Shown: positions 45,396 to 54,956 of the stretch, piece after piece
Layout: every line of letters begins with the position of its first letter
Numbering within the stretch: the stretch's first letter is position 1
Origin: Vibrio viridaestus
GTDB lineage: Bacteria > Pseudomonadota > Gammaproteobacteria > Enterobacterales > Vibrionaceae
Length of the DNA stretch: 64,000 nt
Reading direction: 5' to 3'
Assembly (NCBI RefSeq): GCF_003856525.1
Contig: NZ_RJVQ01000003.1
Location: forward strand, 496,001-560,000
Program-made: the position numbers and the translations under genes
The notes under the pieces: model-generated
The model's input: only the letters and a program-made list of their open reading frames with translations
Told to the model about the DNA's origin: nothing
Database searches by the model: none

Positions 45396-46248
45396 GAGCA
45401 AATTCAACTTACAGAATATAATCATTACTGTAATTGTTAGCTGGCTAGTATTGTTTGTTCTCATACCTAACCTGATGATAGTGGGAACGAGCTTTCTTAC
45501 GCGTGACGAAGCTAATCTCATCAGTCCAGTGTTCACATTTGAAAATTACATTAGATTGATTGACCCATTATACGCGAAAGTGGTGTTGCATTCGTTTTAT
45601 ATGGCATTGATCGCGACTGCAATATGCTTAGTTATCGGTTATCCCTTTGCCTACTTTGTTGCAAAAATGCCAGAGAAGTGGCGCCCTTTTATGCTGTTTC
45701 TCGTCATTGTTCCGTTTTGGACTAACTCCCTGATACGTACATATGGTCTCAAGATCGTACTAGGAACTCAGGGTGTGTTGAACAAAGGATTAATAGCAGC
45801 TGGACTTATTGATACACCTTTTCGAATCATGTACACGGAAACCGCTGTCATGATTGGTTTAGTTTATATTCTTCTGCCGTTTATGATTCTCCCTTTATAT
45901 TCGTCAATAGAAAAACTAGATAACGTTTATATTGAGGCTGCTCGGGATTTGGGTGCTAACAAATTCCAAATTATTAAGCGCGTTATTTTGCCTTTAACGA
46001 TGCCTGGAATTATTGGTGGATGTCTTTTAGTTTTACTGCCCGCTTTAGGTATGTTCTATATCTCCGACCTCTTGGGAGGGGCTAAAAACTTACTTATTGG
46101 GAACATCATCAAAAGTCAGGTACTTAATGCTAGAGACTGGCCGTTTGGCTCTGCGACAAGCATCGCACTGACTGTCTCCATGGCAATTATGCTTTATGCC
46201 TATTATCGGGCTGGTAAGTTACTCAATAGAAGTTCGGAGTTAGACTAA
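45382..46248 (+). CDS. potB: Spermidine/putrescine ABC transporter permease PotB
   Basis: 288 residues with six predicted membrane helices and the EAA loop [20 protein letters not shown] (about 195-214) that contacts PotA. It overlaps potA upstream (14 nt) and shares one base with potC downstream (TAATG), so the permease genes are translationally coupled. Confidence 0.95.
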   Translation: MNSNKSKFNLQNIIITVIVSWLVLFVLIPNLMIVGTSFLTRDEANLISPVFTFENYIRLIDPLYAKVVLHSFYMALIATAICLVIGYPFAYFVAKMPEKWRPFMLFLVIVPFWTNSLIRTYGLKIVLGTQGVLNKGLIAAGLIDTPFRIMYTETAVMIGLVYILLPFMILPLYSSIEKLDNVYIEAARDLGANKFQIIKRVILPLTMPGIIGGCLLVLLPALGMFYISDLLGGAKNLLIGNIIKSQVLNARDWPFGSATSIALTVSMAIMLYAYYRAGKLLNRSSELD

Positions 46249-47015
46249 TGAAGGGTTTTCGTATTTCATTTATGGGATTGGTATACGCCTTTCTATACCT
46301 TCCAATTATCGTCCTCATAGTTAACTCATTTAACGAAAATAAGTTTGGTATGAGATGGGATGGTTTTAGTACTAAGTGGTATGAAGCGCTAGTAAACAAT
46401 GCGAGCCTTACTCAGGCTGCATGGCATTCTATTACAATTGCGGTATTCTCAGCGACAGCTGCAACTATTATTGGTAGTTTGACTGCAGTCGCCTTGTATC
46501 GCTATCAGTTTAAAGGAAAAAAACTGATTAATACCATGCTGTTCATTGTCATGATGTCACCAGATATCGTGATGGGCATATCTCTCTTAGCATTATTTTT
46601 GTTTATTGGGATGCATTTAGGTTTCCTATCACTTTTGATCGCCCACATTACTTTCTGTCTGCCATTTGTTGTTATAACTGTATACAGCCGACTTAATGGA
46701 TTCGATGTGAAAATGTTAGAAGCCGCTAAAGATCTAGGGGCAAAAGAGTGGATTATCTTAAAACAAATCATCCTGCCACTTGCCAAACCAGCAGTCGCCT
46801 CTGGCTGGTTATTGAGTTTTACACTTTCCCTTGATGACGTGATTATCAGCTCATTTGTCACAGGGCCAACCTATGAAATTCTACCATTAAAGATATATTC
46901 CATGGTTAAAGTCGGCATTTCTCCTGAGGTAAATGCATTAGCGACAATTATGTTGATTATCTCACTCACATTAGTTGTTTTAAGCCAACTGATAGGACGT
47001 GATAAAACTAAATAA
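46248..47015 (+). CDS. potC: Spermidine/putrescine ABC transporter permease PotC
   Basis: 255 residues, six helices, EAA loop EAAKDLGAKEWIILKQIILP. Pairs with PotB to form the translocation channel. It starts on the last base of potB. A modest hairpin follows the stop before the separate potD. Confidence 0.95.
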   Translation: MKGFRISFMGLVYAFLYLPIIVLIVNSFNENKFGMRWDGFSTKWYEALVNNASLTQAAWHSITIAVFSATAATIIGSLTAVALYRYQFKGKKLINTMLFIVMMSPDIVMGISLLALFLFIGMHLGFLSLLIAHITFCLPFVVITVYSRLNGFDVKMLEAAKDLGAKEWIILKQIILPLAKPAVASGWLLSFTLSLDDVIISSFVTGPTYEILPLKIYSMVKVGISPEVNALATIMLIISLTLVVLSQLIGRDKTK

Positions 47016-47025
47016 ACAACACTTT

Positions 47026-47056
47026 GCTCCGTTCAAATATTGGTCGGAGCTTTCTT
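47026..47056 (+). terminator. Weak hairpin between potC and potD
   Basis: GCTCCG (47026-47031) and CGGAGC (47045-47050) with a 13-nt loop, then TTTCTT. It may only reduce read-through into potD. Confidence 0.5.
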
Positions 47057-47240
47057 CCGTTATATTATTAAAAACAAGACAATTCTTGGAACCTACCGCC
47101 CATAATCCCGCATCTTATATGTATCAATAATGATAATTTATTCTGAAATGCTGTCGAATATTTAATTAGTTGCTATACTGCGCGCTCAAATAATAATTGC
47201 TTTGCGTTCAACGTGTTAAGCGGACGATTACGGTATCAAT

Positions 47241-48278
47241 ATGAAGAAAAATTTATTTGCGGGCGCTTTATGTGCCGCAGCGTCATTATTTGCTAGTTAT
47301 AGCATGGCTGAAGATCAAGAGTTGTACTTTTATAACTGGTCAGAATATATCCCTAATGAAGTACTAGAAGACTTTACTAAAGAAACTGGCATCAAAGTTA
47401 TTTATTCTACTTACGAGTCGAATGAATCAATGTACGCTAAGCTAAAAACTCAGGGAACGGGTTATGACTTAGTTGTACCTTCAACGTATTTTGTTTCAAA
47501 AATGCGTAAAGAAGGCATGCTACAGAAAATCGACAAGTCAAAACTATCTAACTTCGATGGTTTGGATCCAAACTACTTAAATAAATCTTTTGATCCAAAT
47601 AATAACTACTCTATCCCTTATATTTGGGGTGCCACTGGTATTGGTGCAAACCGAGATGCTATTGACGAAACCAAGATCCATAATTGGGCTGATTTATGGG
47701 ATCCTAAATGGAAAGGTCAATTACTGATGATGGATGACGCGCGTGAATTCTTCCACATTGCGTTATCTAAATTGGGCTACTCACCAAATACGACAAACCC
47801 AGATGAAATTAAAGCAGCATACGAAGAACTGAAGAAGTTGATGCCTAACGTTCTTGTTTTCAACTCCGACTTCCCTGCTAACCCATTTATTGCTGGCGAA
47901 GTAAACTTAGGGATGCTTTGGAATGGCTCTGCGTATATGGCTCGTCAGGAAGGTGCTCCTATCGATATCATTTGGCCTGAGAAAGGTGCAATCTTCTGGA
48001 TGGATAGTTTAGCGATTCCAGCTGGCGCTAAAAATATCGAGGCGGCACACAAAATGATCGACTTCTTATTGCGTCCAGAAAATGCTGCAAAAATTGCTCT
48101 TGAAATTGGCTACCCTACACCAGTGAAAGCGGCATACCCATTACTTCCTAAAGAGTTTATGAACGATAAAAACATCTTCCCACCACAATCTGTACTTGAT
48201 AATGGTGTTTGGCAAGATGAAGTAGGCTCAGCTAGTGCTTTATATGAAGAGTATTATCAGAAGCTACGTGTTCGTTAA
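47241..48278 (+). CDS. potD: Spermidine/putrescine-binding protein PotD
   Basis: 345 residues. The signal peptide ends at SMA (residue 23). The mature part has the polyamine-binding fold with LYFYNWSEYIPNEVLEDF at its start and the aromatic/acidic ligand region IIWPEKGAIFWMDS. It delivers polyamines to PotABC in the periplasm. Set 225 nt from potC with its own likely promoter, which would allow higher expression than the membrane subunits. Some vibrios carry two potD copies here; only one is present. Confidence 0.95.
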   Translation: MKKNLFAGALCAAASLFASYSMAEDQELYFYNWSEYIPNEVLEDFTKETGIKVIYSTYESNESMYAKLKTQGTGYDLVVPSTYFVSKMRKEGMLQKIDKSKLSNFDGLDPNYLNKSFDPNNNYSIPYIWGATGIGANRDAIDETKIHNWADLWDPKWKGQLLMMDDAREFFHIALSKLGYSPNTTNPDEIKAAYEELKKLMPNVLVFNSDFPANPFIAGEVNLGMLWNGSAYMARQEGAPIDIIWPEKGAIFWMDSLAIPAGAKNIEAAHKMIDFLLRPENAAKIALEIGYPTPVKAAYPLLPKEFMNDKNIFPPQSVLDNGVWQDEVGSASALYEEYYQKLRVR

Positions 48279-48311
48279 TTTTCAGAACAAAACGTAATTA
48301 CTAATTATTTT

Positions 48312-48335
48312 GCGGGGCCATCAGCCCCGCTTTTT
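48312..48335 (+). terminator. Terminator after potD
   Basis: GCGGGGC (48312-48318), CATCA loop, GCCCCGC (48324-48330), then TTTTT. It lies immediately before the stop codon of convergent cobB and may serve both. Confidence 0.9.
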
Positions 48336-48336
48336 A

Positions 48337-49056
48337 TTACGACTCTAATGCTAGGATTTCTTCAACTAACTTAGGCACTTCTATGCTCGCCTTACCATAT
48401 CGTTTCTCGTCAAATTCACTTTCTGTTGCACTGGGCTCTAAATTAACTTCGATCGTGTGTGCCCCATGAAGTTTGGCATCATGGACAAAGCCGGCTGCGG
48501 GATAAACTACCCCAGAAGTTCCGATCGATATAAACAAATCTGCTTTTTCAAGGGCATGGTATATGTCACCCATCCCTATCGGCATTTCACCAAACCAAAC
48601 GATATCAGGTCTTAGTTGTGAGGGAATTTGACAGCAATGGCATAAATCGCCTTCATTGAGATCGCCTAATTGTTCAAAAACTTGTCCTGATTGAGTACAA
48701 CGAGCCTTTAACAATTCGCCATGCATATGGATAATGTTCTTACTCCCTCCACGTTCGTGAAGGTTATCAATATTCTGTGTTACGATTATCACTTTCGCAT
48801 CTGACTCAGACTCAAGCTTACCCAGAGCAAAATGAGCAGAATTCGGTTTTATTGTGGGTGATAATAATTGTTTGCGCCGTGCGTTATAGAAGTCTTGGAC
48901 GAGATCTGGATTTCGATGGTAGCCCTCTGGTGTAGCAACATCTTCTATTCGGTGGTTTTCCCACAAACCATCTTGTGAACGAAACGTTTGTATACCTGAT
49001 TCGGCTGAAATCCCAGCGCCAGTTAACACAACAATTTTTCGATATGGAAACTTCAT
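48337..49056 (-). CDS. cobB: NAD-dependent sirtuin deacylase CobB
   Basis: 239 residues, equal to the short isoform of E. coli CobB. NAD site [10 protein letters not shown] (13-22), [12 protein letters not shown], catalytic H112 in HMHGE, and zinc-region cysteines C120, C139, C141 and C142 in the family's unusual arrangement (CTQSGQ and LCHCC). It removes acetyl and succinyl groups from lysines, for example reactivating acetyl-CoA synthetase. Convergent with potD. Confidence 0.95.
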   Translation of the reverse strand: MKFPYRKIVVLTGAGISAESGIQTFRSQDGLWENHRIEDVATPEGYHRNPDLVQDFYNARRKQLLSPTIKPNSAHFALGKLESESDAKVIIVTQNIDNLHERGGSKNIIHMHGELLKARCTQSGQVFEQLGDLNEGDLCHCCQIPSQLRPDIVWFGEMPIGMGDIYHALEKADLFISIGTSGVVYPAAGFVHDAKLHGAHTIEVNLEPSATESEFDEKRYGKASIEVPKLVEEILALES

Positions 49057-49129
49057 AGCTATTCCTTTAGTTGCATTTACTTAAGGTTAGCACCAATCAA
49101 TATTGATCTGTAGTGCGCTGAATAAAATA

Positions 49130-49170
49130 AAAAAAGAGCGTAACTCTTTATAGATGTTACGCTCTTTTTT
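49130..49170 (-). terminator. Terminator after amtB
   Basis: A perfect 15-bp stem (49130-49144 with 49156-49170, core GAGCGTAAC) and 11-nt loop with T runs on the outgoing side of both strands. It lies behind amtB and ahead of cobB. Confidence 0.92.
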
Positions 49171-49196
49171 AATGATTAGATGGGACAAGCCTAATT

Positions 49197-50420
49197 TTAA
49201 TTTTCTTCGTTCGTTGACGAAATGTAGTGTATAGAAAGATCGGCTCCTCGGAATTCTTCTTCCTCAGATAATCGTAGTCCCGTTAACTTATGCAGTGTAC
49301 CGTACACAATGAACGAGCCAATAACAGCAATTAGGATACCTGTAAAAGTACCTATCACCTGAACCATCAAACTAACTCCGCCTAGACCACCGAACGATGT
49401 TTGCCCAAAAATGCCACAAGCAATCCCACCCCAGGCGCCACATAGGCCATGCAATGGCCATACTCCAAGCACATCATCAATTTTAGTTTTGTTTTGTACA
49501 TAGGTGAATACCCAGATAAATAGAATGCCAGCAATACAGCCGGTGATAAGAGCACCAAATGGGTGCATTAAATCAGACCCGGCACAAACCGCAACTAACC
49601 CTGCTAATGGTCCATTATGAATGAAGCCGGGGTCATTCTTACCAGCTACCAGTGCTGCTAATATACCACCAACCATTGCTAACAATGAGTTCATGGCAAC
49701 TAAGCCACTGATTCCATTGATTGCTTGAGCTGACATTACATTAAATCCAAACCAACCAACACAGAGAATCCATGCTCCTAGCGCTAGGAACGGAATGTTT
49801 GATGGTGCGAAATTGGTATGTTTCCCGGCTCTAATTCGACCTTTTCGCATTCCAAGAAAAATAACGGCAACTAAGGCTATCCATCCTCCGACACCATGGA
49901 CAACGACCGAACCGGCAAAGTCGTGGAAGCTGTATTGAAATTGGTTTTGAAACCACTCCTGAAGCCCATAATTACCATTCCATATCATTCCTTCAAATAA
50001 AGGATAGACGATCCCTACAGTGAAAAACGTCGCAATAAGTATTGGGTAAAACCGGGCGCGTTCTGCAATACCTCCCGACACAATTGCAGGGATTGCAGCT
50101 GCGAACGTTAATAAAAAGAAAAATTTAACAAGGTCATAGCCATTGTTCTGACTTAATGTTTGTGCATCAGCAAAGAAATTAGCTCCATAAGCTATCCAGT
50201 AACCAATAAATAAATAGGCAATGGTTGATATACCAAAGTCCGCTATTATTTTAACCAAAGCGTTTACCTGATTTTTTTTACGCACTGTGCCAACTTCAAG
50301 AAAAGCGAAGCCAGCGTGCATGAAAAACACCATTATCGCTCCTAGTAGTAGGAATAGCGTGTCAGAGCTTTGAGTCAATGCCTCGACAGCACTCTGCACT
50401 TGATCTACAGATTGGGTCAT
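49197..50420 (-). CDS. amtB: Ammonium transporter AmtB
   Basis: 407 residues from the ATG at 50420, which has GGAGAG 7 nt upstream. A longer frame to 50480 would add 20 residues without a ribosome site and is rejected. The twin pore histidines lie in VVVHGVGG and PLHGLCGAWGG. About 11 membrane helices. The gate region FFMHAGFAFLEVG is at the first helix. It moves ammonium into the cell under nitrogen limitation. No glnK lies beside it, unlike the usual glnK-amtB pair. A sigma-54-type promoter is found upstream. Confidence 0.93.
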   Translation of the reverse strand: MTQSVDQVQSAVEALTQSSDTLFLLLGAIMVFFMHAGFAFLEVGTVRKKNQVNALVKIIADFGISTIAYLFIGYWIAYGANFFADAQTLSQNNGYDLVKFFFLLTFAAAIPAIVSGGIAERARFYPILIATFFTVGIVYPLFEGMIWNGNYGLQEWFQNQFQYSFHDFAGSVVVHGVGGWIALVAVIFLGMRKGRIRAGKHTNFAPSNIPFLALGAWILCVGWFGFNVMSAQAINGISGLVAMNSLLAMVGGILAALVAGKNDPGFIHNGPLAGLVAVCAGSDLMHPFGALITGCIAGILFIWVFTYVQNKTKIDDVLGVWPLHGLCGAWGGIACGIFGQTSFGGLGGVSLMVQVIGTFTGILIAVIGSFIVYGTLHKLTGLRLSEEEEFRGADLSIHYISSTNEEN

Positions 50421-50512
50421 TCTCGTTCTCTCCAAAATACAACGCACAAAATTTGTGCTATTAAAGACTAAAATCCCCATTTTGGGGCTTGTAATTTTAT
50501 TTAAGGAGGTTT

Positions 50513-50528
50513 AGCAAAAATTGAACCA
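50513..50528 (-). promoter_or_regulatory. Sigma-54-type promoter of amtB
   Basis: On the minus strand TGGTTCAATTTTTGCT matches TGGCAC-N5-TTGCW at 9 of 11 defined bases, with the essential GG and GC spaced exactly as needed. It lies about 95 nt before the amtB start codon. This fits nitrogen-limited expression through NtrC. Confidence 0.7.
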
Positions 50529-50720
50529 TAATTGTGCTTTTGGGTTATTTTGATGCAATTATTATAACCACATGAAAATAAAGTATTTATTTTTTAATGC
50601 TAATAACTTTATGGATAATCTTAAGAACTTAAGACTACTATTGTGCACCAAAATAAAACAAAATGGATCATTGTGGTTCACTAGGGGTTGGCTTGAGTGT
50701 TTCAAAATTGTGCAATATGT

Positions 50721-50750
50721 ATAAAAAAAGGTAACATTGCGTTACCTTTT
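50721..50750 (-). terminator. Terminator after the 131-aa gene
   Basis: AAAAGGTAAC (50726-50735) and GTTACCTTTT (50741-50750), perfect 10-bp stem, ATTGC loop, with a T run on the minus strand. Confidence 0.88.
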
Positions 50751-50780
50751 ATCGATTAAGCTATTTGAGGATAAATCCAA

Positions 50781-51176
50781 CTAATAGGTATATTCTTTTA
50801 ACCATTCCGTTACTTCATCTGGCATATCTTTAGATAGAACAAGAAACCCTTTCTCTGTAAATCGATCTGACACTCGTCGTGAAGCTGTTGCCATTAATAA
50901 GCGATCCTGTTCCCCTTCTATACTTTCGATAACAATGAAAAGTTTGGGATGCTCAGTTTTTAAATTTGCTCGATAATCCTTTTTCTCATTAGAGTAAAGA
51001 TTGAGAATAACGCTTTTATTTGTAACTTTATCAGGATTTAAATTGAACCCGATAAGTTGTTTTTGCTTAGTAACCCATGCGCCGGTAATAATACTGTGAT
51101 CAACAAACTCACAAGCAATAGACCATGAATTATGCGTCCTGAATGTATCACTTATTTCAAACATTGTTTGTGACAT
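50781..51176 (-). CDS. Cytoplasmic protein of unknown function behind a two-component system
   Basis: 131 residues without signal or membrane segment. Predicted mixed alpha/beta with a central LFIVIESIEGEQDRLLMATAS and a C-terminal acidic helix ending EWLKEYTY. No family recognised. It follows the histidine kinase gene by 136 nt on the same strand with no terminator between, so it may be the last gene of that operon. A terminator follows it. Confidence 0.68.
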   Translation of the reverse strand: MSQTMFEISDTFRTHNSWSIACEFVDHSIITGAWVTKQKQLIGFNLNPDKVTNKSVILNLYSNEKKDYRANLKTEHPKLFIVIESIEGEQDRLLMATASRRVSDRFTEKGFLVLSKDMPDEVTEWLKEYTY

Positions 51177-51312
51177 AATATACCTAAATCTTTAATCGCT
51201 CACATGCATATGAAGACATATTTCAACTTAAGGATACCGTATTAATAAAGTAACAAATGTCTCAAAAGTTAGATCACTTAGGAATTTAAAAAAGATGGAT
51301 AAAGATTAACCT

Positions 51313-53343
51313 TTACCCATTCGATAGGCTTACGTTTACAGGAAGATAAATGGTAAATGTTGTTCCTTTACCTTGAACAGACGAAACAGTAATCTCTCCA
51401 CCTATTTGATTTATAATACTATTTGATACTGCTAATCCTAGACCTGTACCATCTTTCTTCATAGAGAAGAAAGGGTCAAATATCTTGCCTAACTGATCAT
51501 CAGGAATACCACACCCTTCATCGGTTATATTAACAATAACACCATTAACTGACCCATCTGTATTTATATCATCGTCCGTTGATAAGATTATTTTTCCGGT
51601 CCCTTGCATTGCATCAATTGCATTGAGTTCTAAATTAATTAAGACTTGTAACATCTGATGTTTATCAACGACAGTAGTAGTCCTTGCATTACAACGAAGT
51701 TCGAAAATAATATTCTTTTTAGCGCATCCAGTATTCGTCAATGTAATACTTTCTTCAATAATAGAATTGATATCTTGATAGATTGGCTGGTTAAGCGCCG
51801 CTGAGGGTTGTTTGCTGTATTGCAATAAACTGTGATTAATACTCTTGATGCGATCTATTTGCTCAAAAATAGTACGAATCTCATCTCCAATGTCTAAGCT
51901 TCCTCTATTTACGGCTATTTTAATTAGCTCCACGTTACCTAGTATAACGGCAACTGGATTGTTAATTTCATGCGCTATTCCAGCAGTTAAAACACCTAAT
52001 GCAGCGAATTTTTCTTGTGAAACCAACTTGTTTTTTGTTTGATTGAGAAGATCAATATGATGTTCTAACTGCTTAGTTTTTATTTCTAACTTTTCAGTTC
52101 GCTCAGCAACTTTAAGTTCTAAATCAGACACAAGTCCTTTGATCTCTTTGTTTTGCTCCTCAAGGTTATCGAGCATGAAGTCGAATTGTCGAGCTAATAC
52201 CGATAATTCATGGTTTTCATGCAGTCCTAAGTCGCCGATACGAGTGGTTTCGCCTAGCTTGATGCGCTTTATCACCTCTCCCATCTTCTCCAATGGTAAA
52301 AACAGTGCCGAAGATTCTTTTAGTACAAAATAGGTTGCTAAGATAAGTAATAAGAGCGCAAGCGAGAGTAAAATTGAAATACTAATAATGTATTCCTGAA
52401 GAAACGACCAGATTGAATATCCTGTATAGACAATACCAATATTATTACCATATTCGTCTTTGATAGACTGATAGCCTGCCACATACCAACCATCAACGAC
52501 GTTAGCGAGGCCGAGCCATACTTTATCTTCTTTGAGCACTACTGTTGCGACTTGAACTGACACTTCAGTGCCTAGTGCTCGAGTTCCCGAGGATCTGAAC
52601 TTGTTGGCATTAATCAATGGTACATTCGTTGAAACCCGGTACTTATCTAAAAAGAGCGTTACGGTTCCCAGAGATGAGTGGTTAATATGAGTAGGCGGAT
52701 AGATTAAATCTCTCAACTTATCGACGATTTCACTCGAGTTATTGATAAGCACACCAGCATCTAGGTACCCAACGACATTAAAATTGACATCAACGACCGC
52801 ACTGACTGTTTTTAATACCAAACCACGACTCAATGTAGCACCTGACTTCGCCAGCCGAATTTTAGACTGCTGCGATAACTTACGATCAATTTGATTTAAA
52901 TCGTCAGAAGATAACACACTAAAATACGAGCCATAAGTTACATTTTGTGGACTTCTTGAGCTATCTGTTAAGGGATAGTACTGAATATAATCAACTGCAT
53001 ACGACGTAGTTAATGTCTTTAGAAAATCATTGATATATTTCGTATTAGCCTTTTTCCTCAACAGCTCCTGAAACCGATAGGACTGTGATATTGCATTCAG
53101 ACTCGCTTCTTGAGTGGATTTTAAGAGGCCAAAACTACTTTGGGCAATTTGAAGGCGAGTCGATACATCGTGAAGCGTATTTTTCCATGTATAGCTAAAC
53201 GCCCAATATAGGGTAATCCCTATTAACGCGATGACCGTTATCAGGATGGGAGCTGATGTAAACAGTAATATTCTGTATCGAGCCGAAGACGAATATTCTT
53301 TGAGCTTATCAAAAGGAAACATAGTCCGTTTAGGGTTAGACAA
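51313..53343 (-). CDS. Membrane sensor histidine kinase (periplasmic sensor, HAMP, NtrB/DctB-like core)
   Basis: 676 residues. Membrane helices at about 27-50 and 316-340 enclose a periplasmic region of about 265 residues, probably a double Cache-type sensor. A HAMP-like segment (about 340-395) and a coiled coil (about 390-445) precede the kinase core. H458 lies in TAGIAHEINNP, with NLELNAIDAM, DEGCGIPDD and GTGLGLAVS boxes. The start is TTG at 53343, 9 nt after GAGG within the end of the regulator gene (8-nt overlap), so the pair is coupled. An ATG at codon 8 is the alternative. The signal is unknown. Confidence 0.9.
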   Translation of the reverse strand: MSNPKRTMFPFDKLKEYSSSARYRILLFTSAPILITVIALIGITLYWAFSYTWKNTLHDVSTRLQIAQSSFGLLKSTQEASLNAISQSYRFQELLRKKANTKYINDFLKTLTTSYAVDYIQYYPLTDSSRSPQNVTYGSYFSVLSSDDLNQIDRKLSQQSKIRLAKSGATLSRGLVLKTVSAVVDVNFNVVGYLDAGVLINNSSEIVDKLRDLIYPPTHINHSSLGTVTLFLDKYRVSTNVPLINANKFRSSGTRALGTEVSVQVATVVLKEDKVWLGLANVVDGWYVAGYQSIKDEYGNNIGIVYTGYSIWSFLQEYIISISILLSLALLLLILATYFVLKESSALFLPLEKMGEVIKRIKLGETTRIGDLGLHENHELSVLARQFDFMLDNLEEQNKEIKGLVSDLELKVAERTEKLEIKTKQLEHHIDLLNQTKNKLVSQEKFAALGVLTAGIAHEINNPVAVILGNVELIKIAVNRGSLDIGDEIRTIFEQIDRIKSINHSLLQYSKQPSAALNQPIYQDINSIIEESITLTNTGCAKKNIIFELRCNARTTTVVDKHQMLQVLINLELNAIDAMQGTGKIILSTDDDINTDGSVNGVIVNITDEGCGIPDDQLGKIFDPFFSMKKDGTGLGLAVSNSIINQIGGEITVSSVQGKGTTFTIYLPVNVSLSNG

Positions 53344-54754
53344 AGTGATTTTCCTCTTCTTCCCATTCTTTGTACTTTCTCTCTATGGTCTTACGCGACA
53401 CACCAAGAACTTTTGCAGCAGCAGATTTATTTCCATCGTTGGTTTCAACTACTTTTTGAATATGGCTTTTTTCTATTTCTTTTAATGACCAATTACTGGG
53501 ATACCCCTCATGTTCCACCACTTCCTTCATCGGAGGCATATGGTCACTGCTAGATACAGATAAAGTGACTTTTGTCGTATTACCCAGAGCACTATCAAGC
53601 CTTCTATTCCAATATTGTAGAGGCGATATGTTAAGTAACAAGCAACGCTCAACCAAATTTCGCAACTCTCGGGTATTCCCCGGCCATTCATAATCGTACA
53701 TGTCCGTATGAAATTCACCTAACCATTGAGGTAGCGGAAGTGATAAGTCTTTACAAATGCAGCGAGTAAAGTAGATGAGCATTTCTTTTATATCTGTTTT
53801 ACGCTCTCGTAATGTAGGCATTTCAATTTTTAACACCCCGAGCTTGTAATATAACTCTCCCCGAAACTTACCTGTCTCAATTAAACTTTGTACGGAATGT
53901 GTTGTTGATGCGATGATTCGTACATCTATTGGCTGTGATTGACTGGTGCCTAGCGGAGTAATTGAACGATTTTGTATGATACTAAGTAACATACCTTGTT
54001 GTTCGTAGTTAAGGTCTGTAATTTCATCGAGATATAATGTGCCGCCATTAGCGATGATGAAGAGTCCTTCCTTGTCTTTTTTTGCCGACCCCAAAAGCTC
54101 AGTTTCGATATCAACATAACCCAGAGTTGAACAGGTGACCGATACAAATGGTCCAGGTCGACCACTTAGCTTATGAATTCTTCGTGCCGCCCTCTCCTTA
54201 CCACATCCCGCTTCTCCATGAATTAAAATATTCGCGTTAGACGGCGCAAATTGCTGTATGACCTGCTTAAGCTGCTTTGTTTTTTCGGAGACACCAATAA
54301 TATTGGTATCAACATATTGAGATAGGTCCCTGAATAGTGCCTGTTCACTACGATGGGCAATTCGTTTATCCAAGCAGCGAAACACCGACGAAAGTATCTG
54401 TTCTAGATTAAATGGCTTTAAAATAAAGTCAGAGGCACCGAGTTTTAACGCCGAAATCGTCATCTCTACTGTCGCATAACCGGTCATAAATATAACGTCA
54501 GACTTGGTTCGGTTCTCAAAAAGTTCGTCCCACTCTAGTCCAGAACGCCCAGGTAAATTGATATCAAGTAAGATAACGTCATAATGATTTTCTTTAAAAA
54601 GATCTTCAGCTAACTCTACAGAACTCGCACAATCGATTCGGTAAAAATACTCGCTCATCGCCTTTTTTAAAAAGGTCTGTATACCTACTTCATCGTCAAC
54701 AATCAGCACGGAAAATACAGCATAGTTCTTCCGATCATTAGAAATTTGGCTCAT
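53336..54754 (-). CDS. NtrC-family response regulator lacking the GAFTGA loop
   Basis: 472 residues. A receiver domain (D64 in ILLDINLPG, T91, K113) is followed by an AAA+ domain with Walker A GEAGCGKE (180-187) and Walker B GGTLYLDEI (D243, E244). The arginine-finger region is FRGELYYKLGV, and the C-terminal Fis-type helix-turn-helix has NKSAAAKVLGVSRKTIERK. Between ETELLG (217-222) and EGLFIIANGG (229-238) only six residues remain, so the segment with the sigma-54-contacting GAFTGA motif is deleted. Such proteins generally cannot open sigma-54 promoters. The regulator probably acts on sigma-70 promoters or as a repressor. It overlaps its cognate kinase gene. Confidence 0.9.
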   Translation of the reverse strand: MSQISNDRKNYAVFSVLIVDDEVGIQTFLKKAMSEYFYRIDCASSVELAEDLFKENHYDVILLDINLPGRSGLEWDELFENRTKSDVIFMTGYATVEMTISALKLGASDFILKPFNLEQILSSVFRCLDKRIAHRSEQALFRDLSQYVDTNIIGVSEKTKQLKQVIQQFAPSNANILIHGEAGCGKERAARRIHKLSGRPGPFVSVTCSTLGYVDIETELLGSAKKDKEGLFIIANGGTLYLDEITDLNYEQQGMLLSIIQNRSITPLGTSQSQPIDVRIIASTTHSVQSLIETGKFRGELYYKLGVLKIEMPTLRERKTDIKEMLIYFTRCICKDLSLPLPQWLGEFHTDMYDYEWPGNTRELRNLVERCLLLNISPLQYWNRRLDSALGNTTKVTLSVSSSDHMPPMKEVVEHEGYPSNWSLKEIEKSHIQKVVETNDGNKSAAAKVLGVSRKTIERKYKEWEEEENHFV

Positions 54755-54956
54755 GAGTCTAAAACCCTCACTAATAGGTATTTTGGTGTATTGTTACCTA
54801 CCAAAGCTCTGATGTCATTATCTAAGGAGCAGTTATTTGATTTATTACATGCTTATCAGTATGCAGTATGGAAAAATTCAGAGTTTCATTGATCTGGTTA
54901 GTGAAAAGTTGCTAGATGTTTTACAATAGCGGCTTCTACAGATAAGGATGAACGTT

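Larger units (their letters stand above)
50421..50780. other. Regulatory region upstream of amtB
   Basis: 360 bases. It holds the sigma-54-type promoter (50513-50528), a short G/C hairpin in the leader (CCCCA-TTT-TGGGG, 50475-50487), and the terminator of the next gene (50721-50750). A GTGCACCA half-site near 50643 could be part of an NtrC enhancer, but its partner half is poor. Confidence 0.55.

Noticed and set aside
47125-47150. Fur-box-like AT-rich stretch before potD
   Set aside because: AATGATAATT resembles part of a Fur box but lacks a second matching half and the gene has no iron link.
49098-49112. ATCAATATTGAT palindrome between cobB and amtB
   Set aside because: The half-sites are inverted relative to an FNR box and it lies far from any start in a useful position.
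50421-50480. 20-codon N-terminal extension of AmtB
   Set aside because: No ribosome site for the longer start, and a GGAGAG site fits the ATG at 50420.
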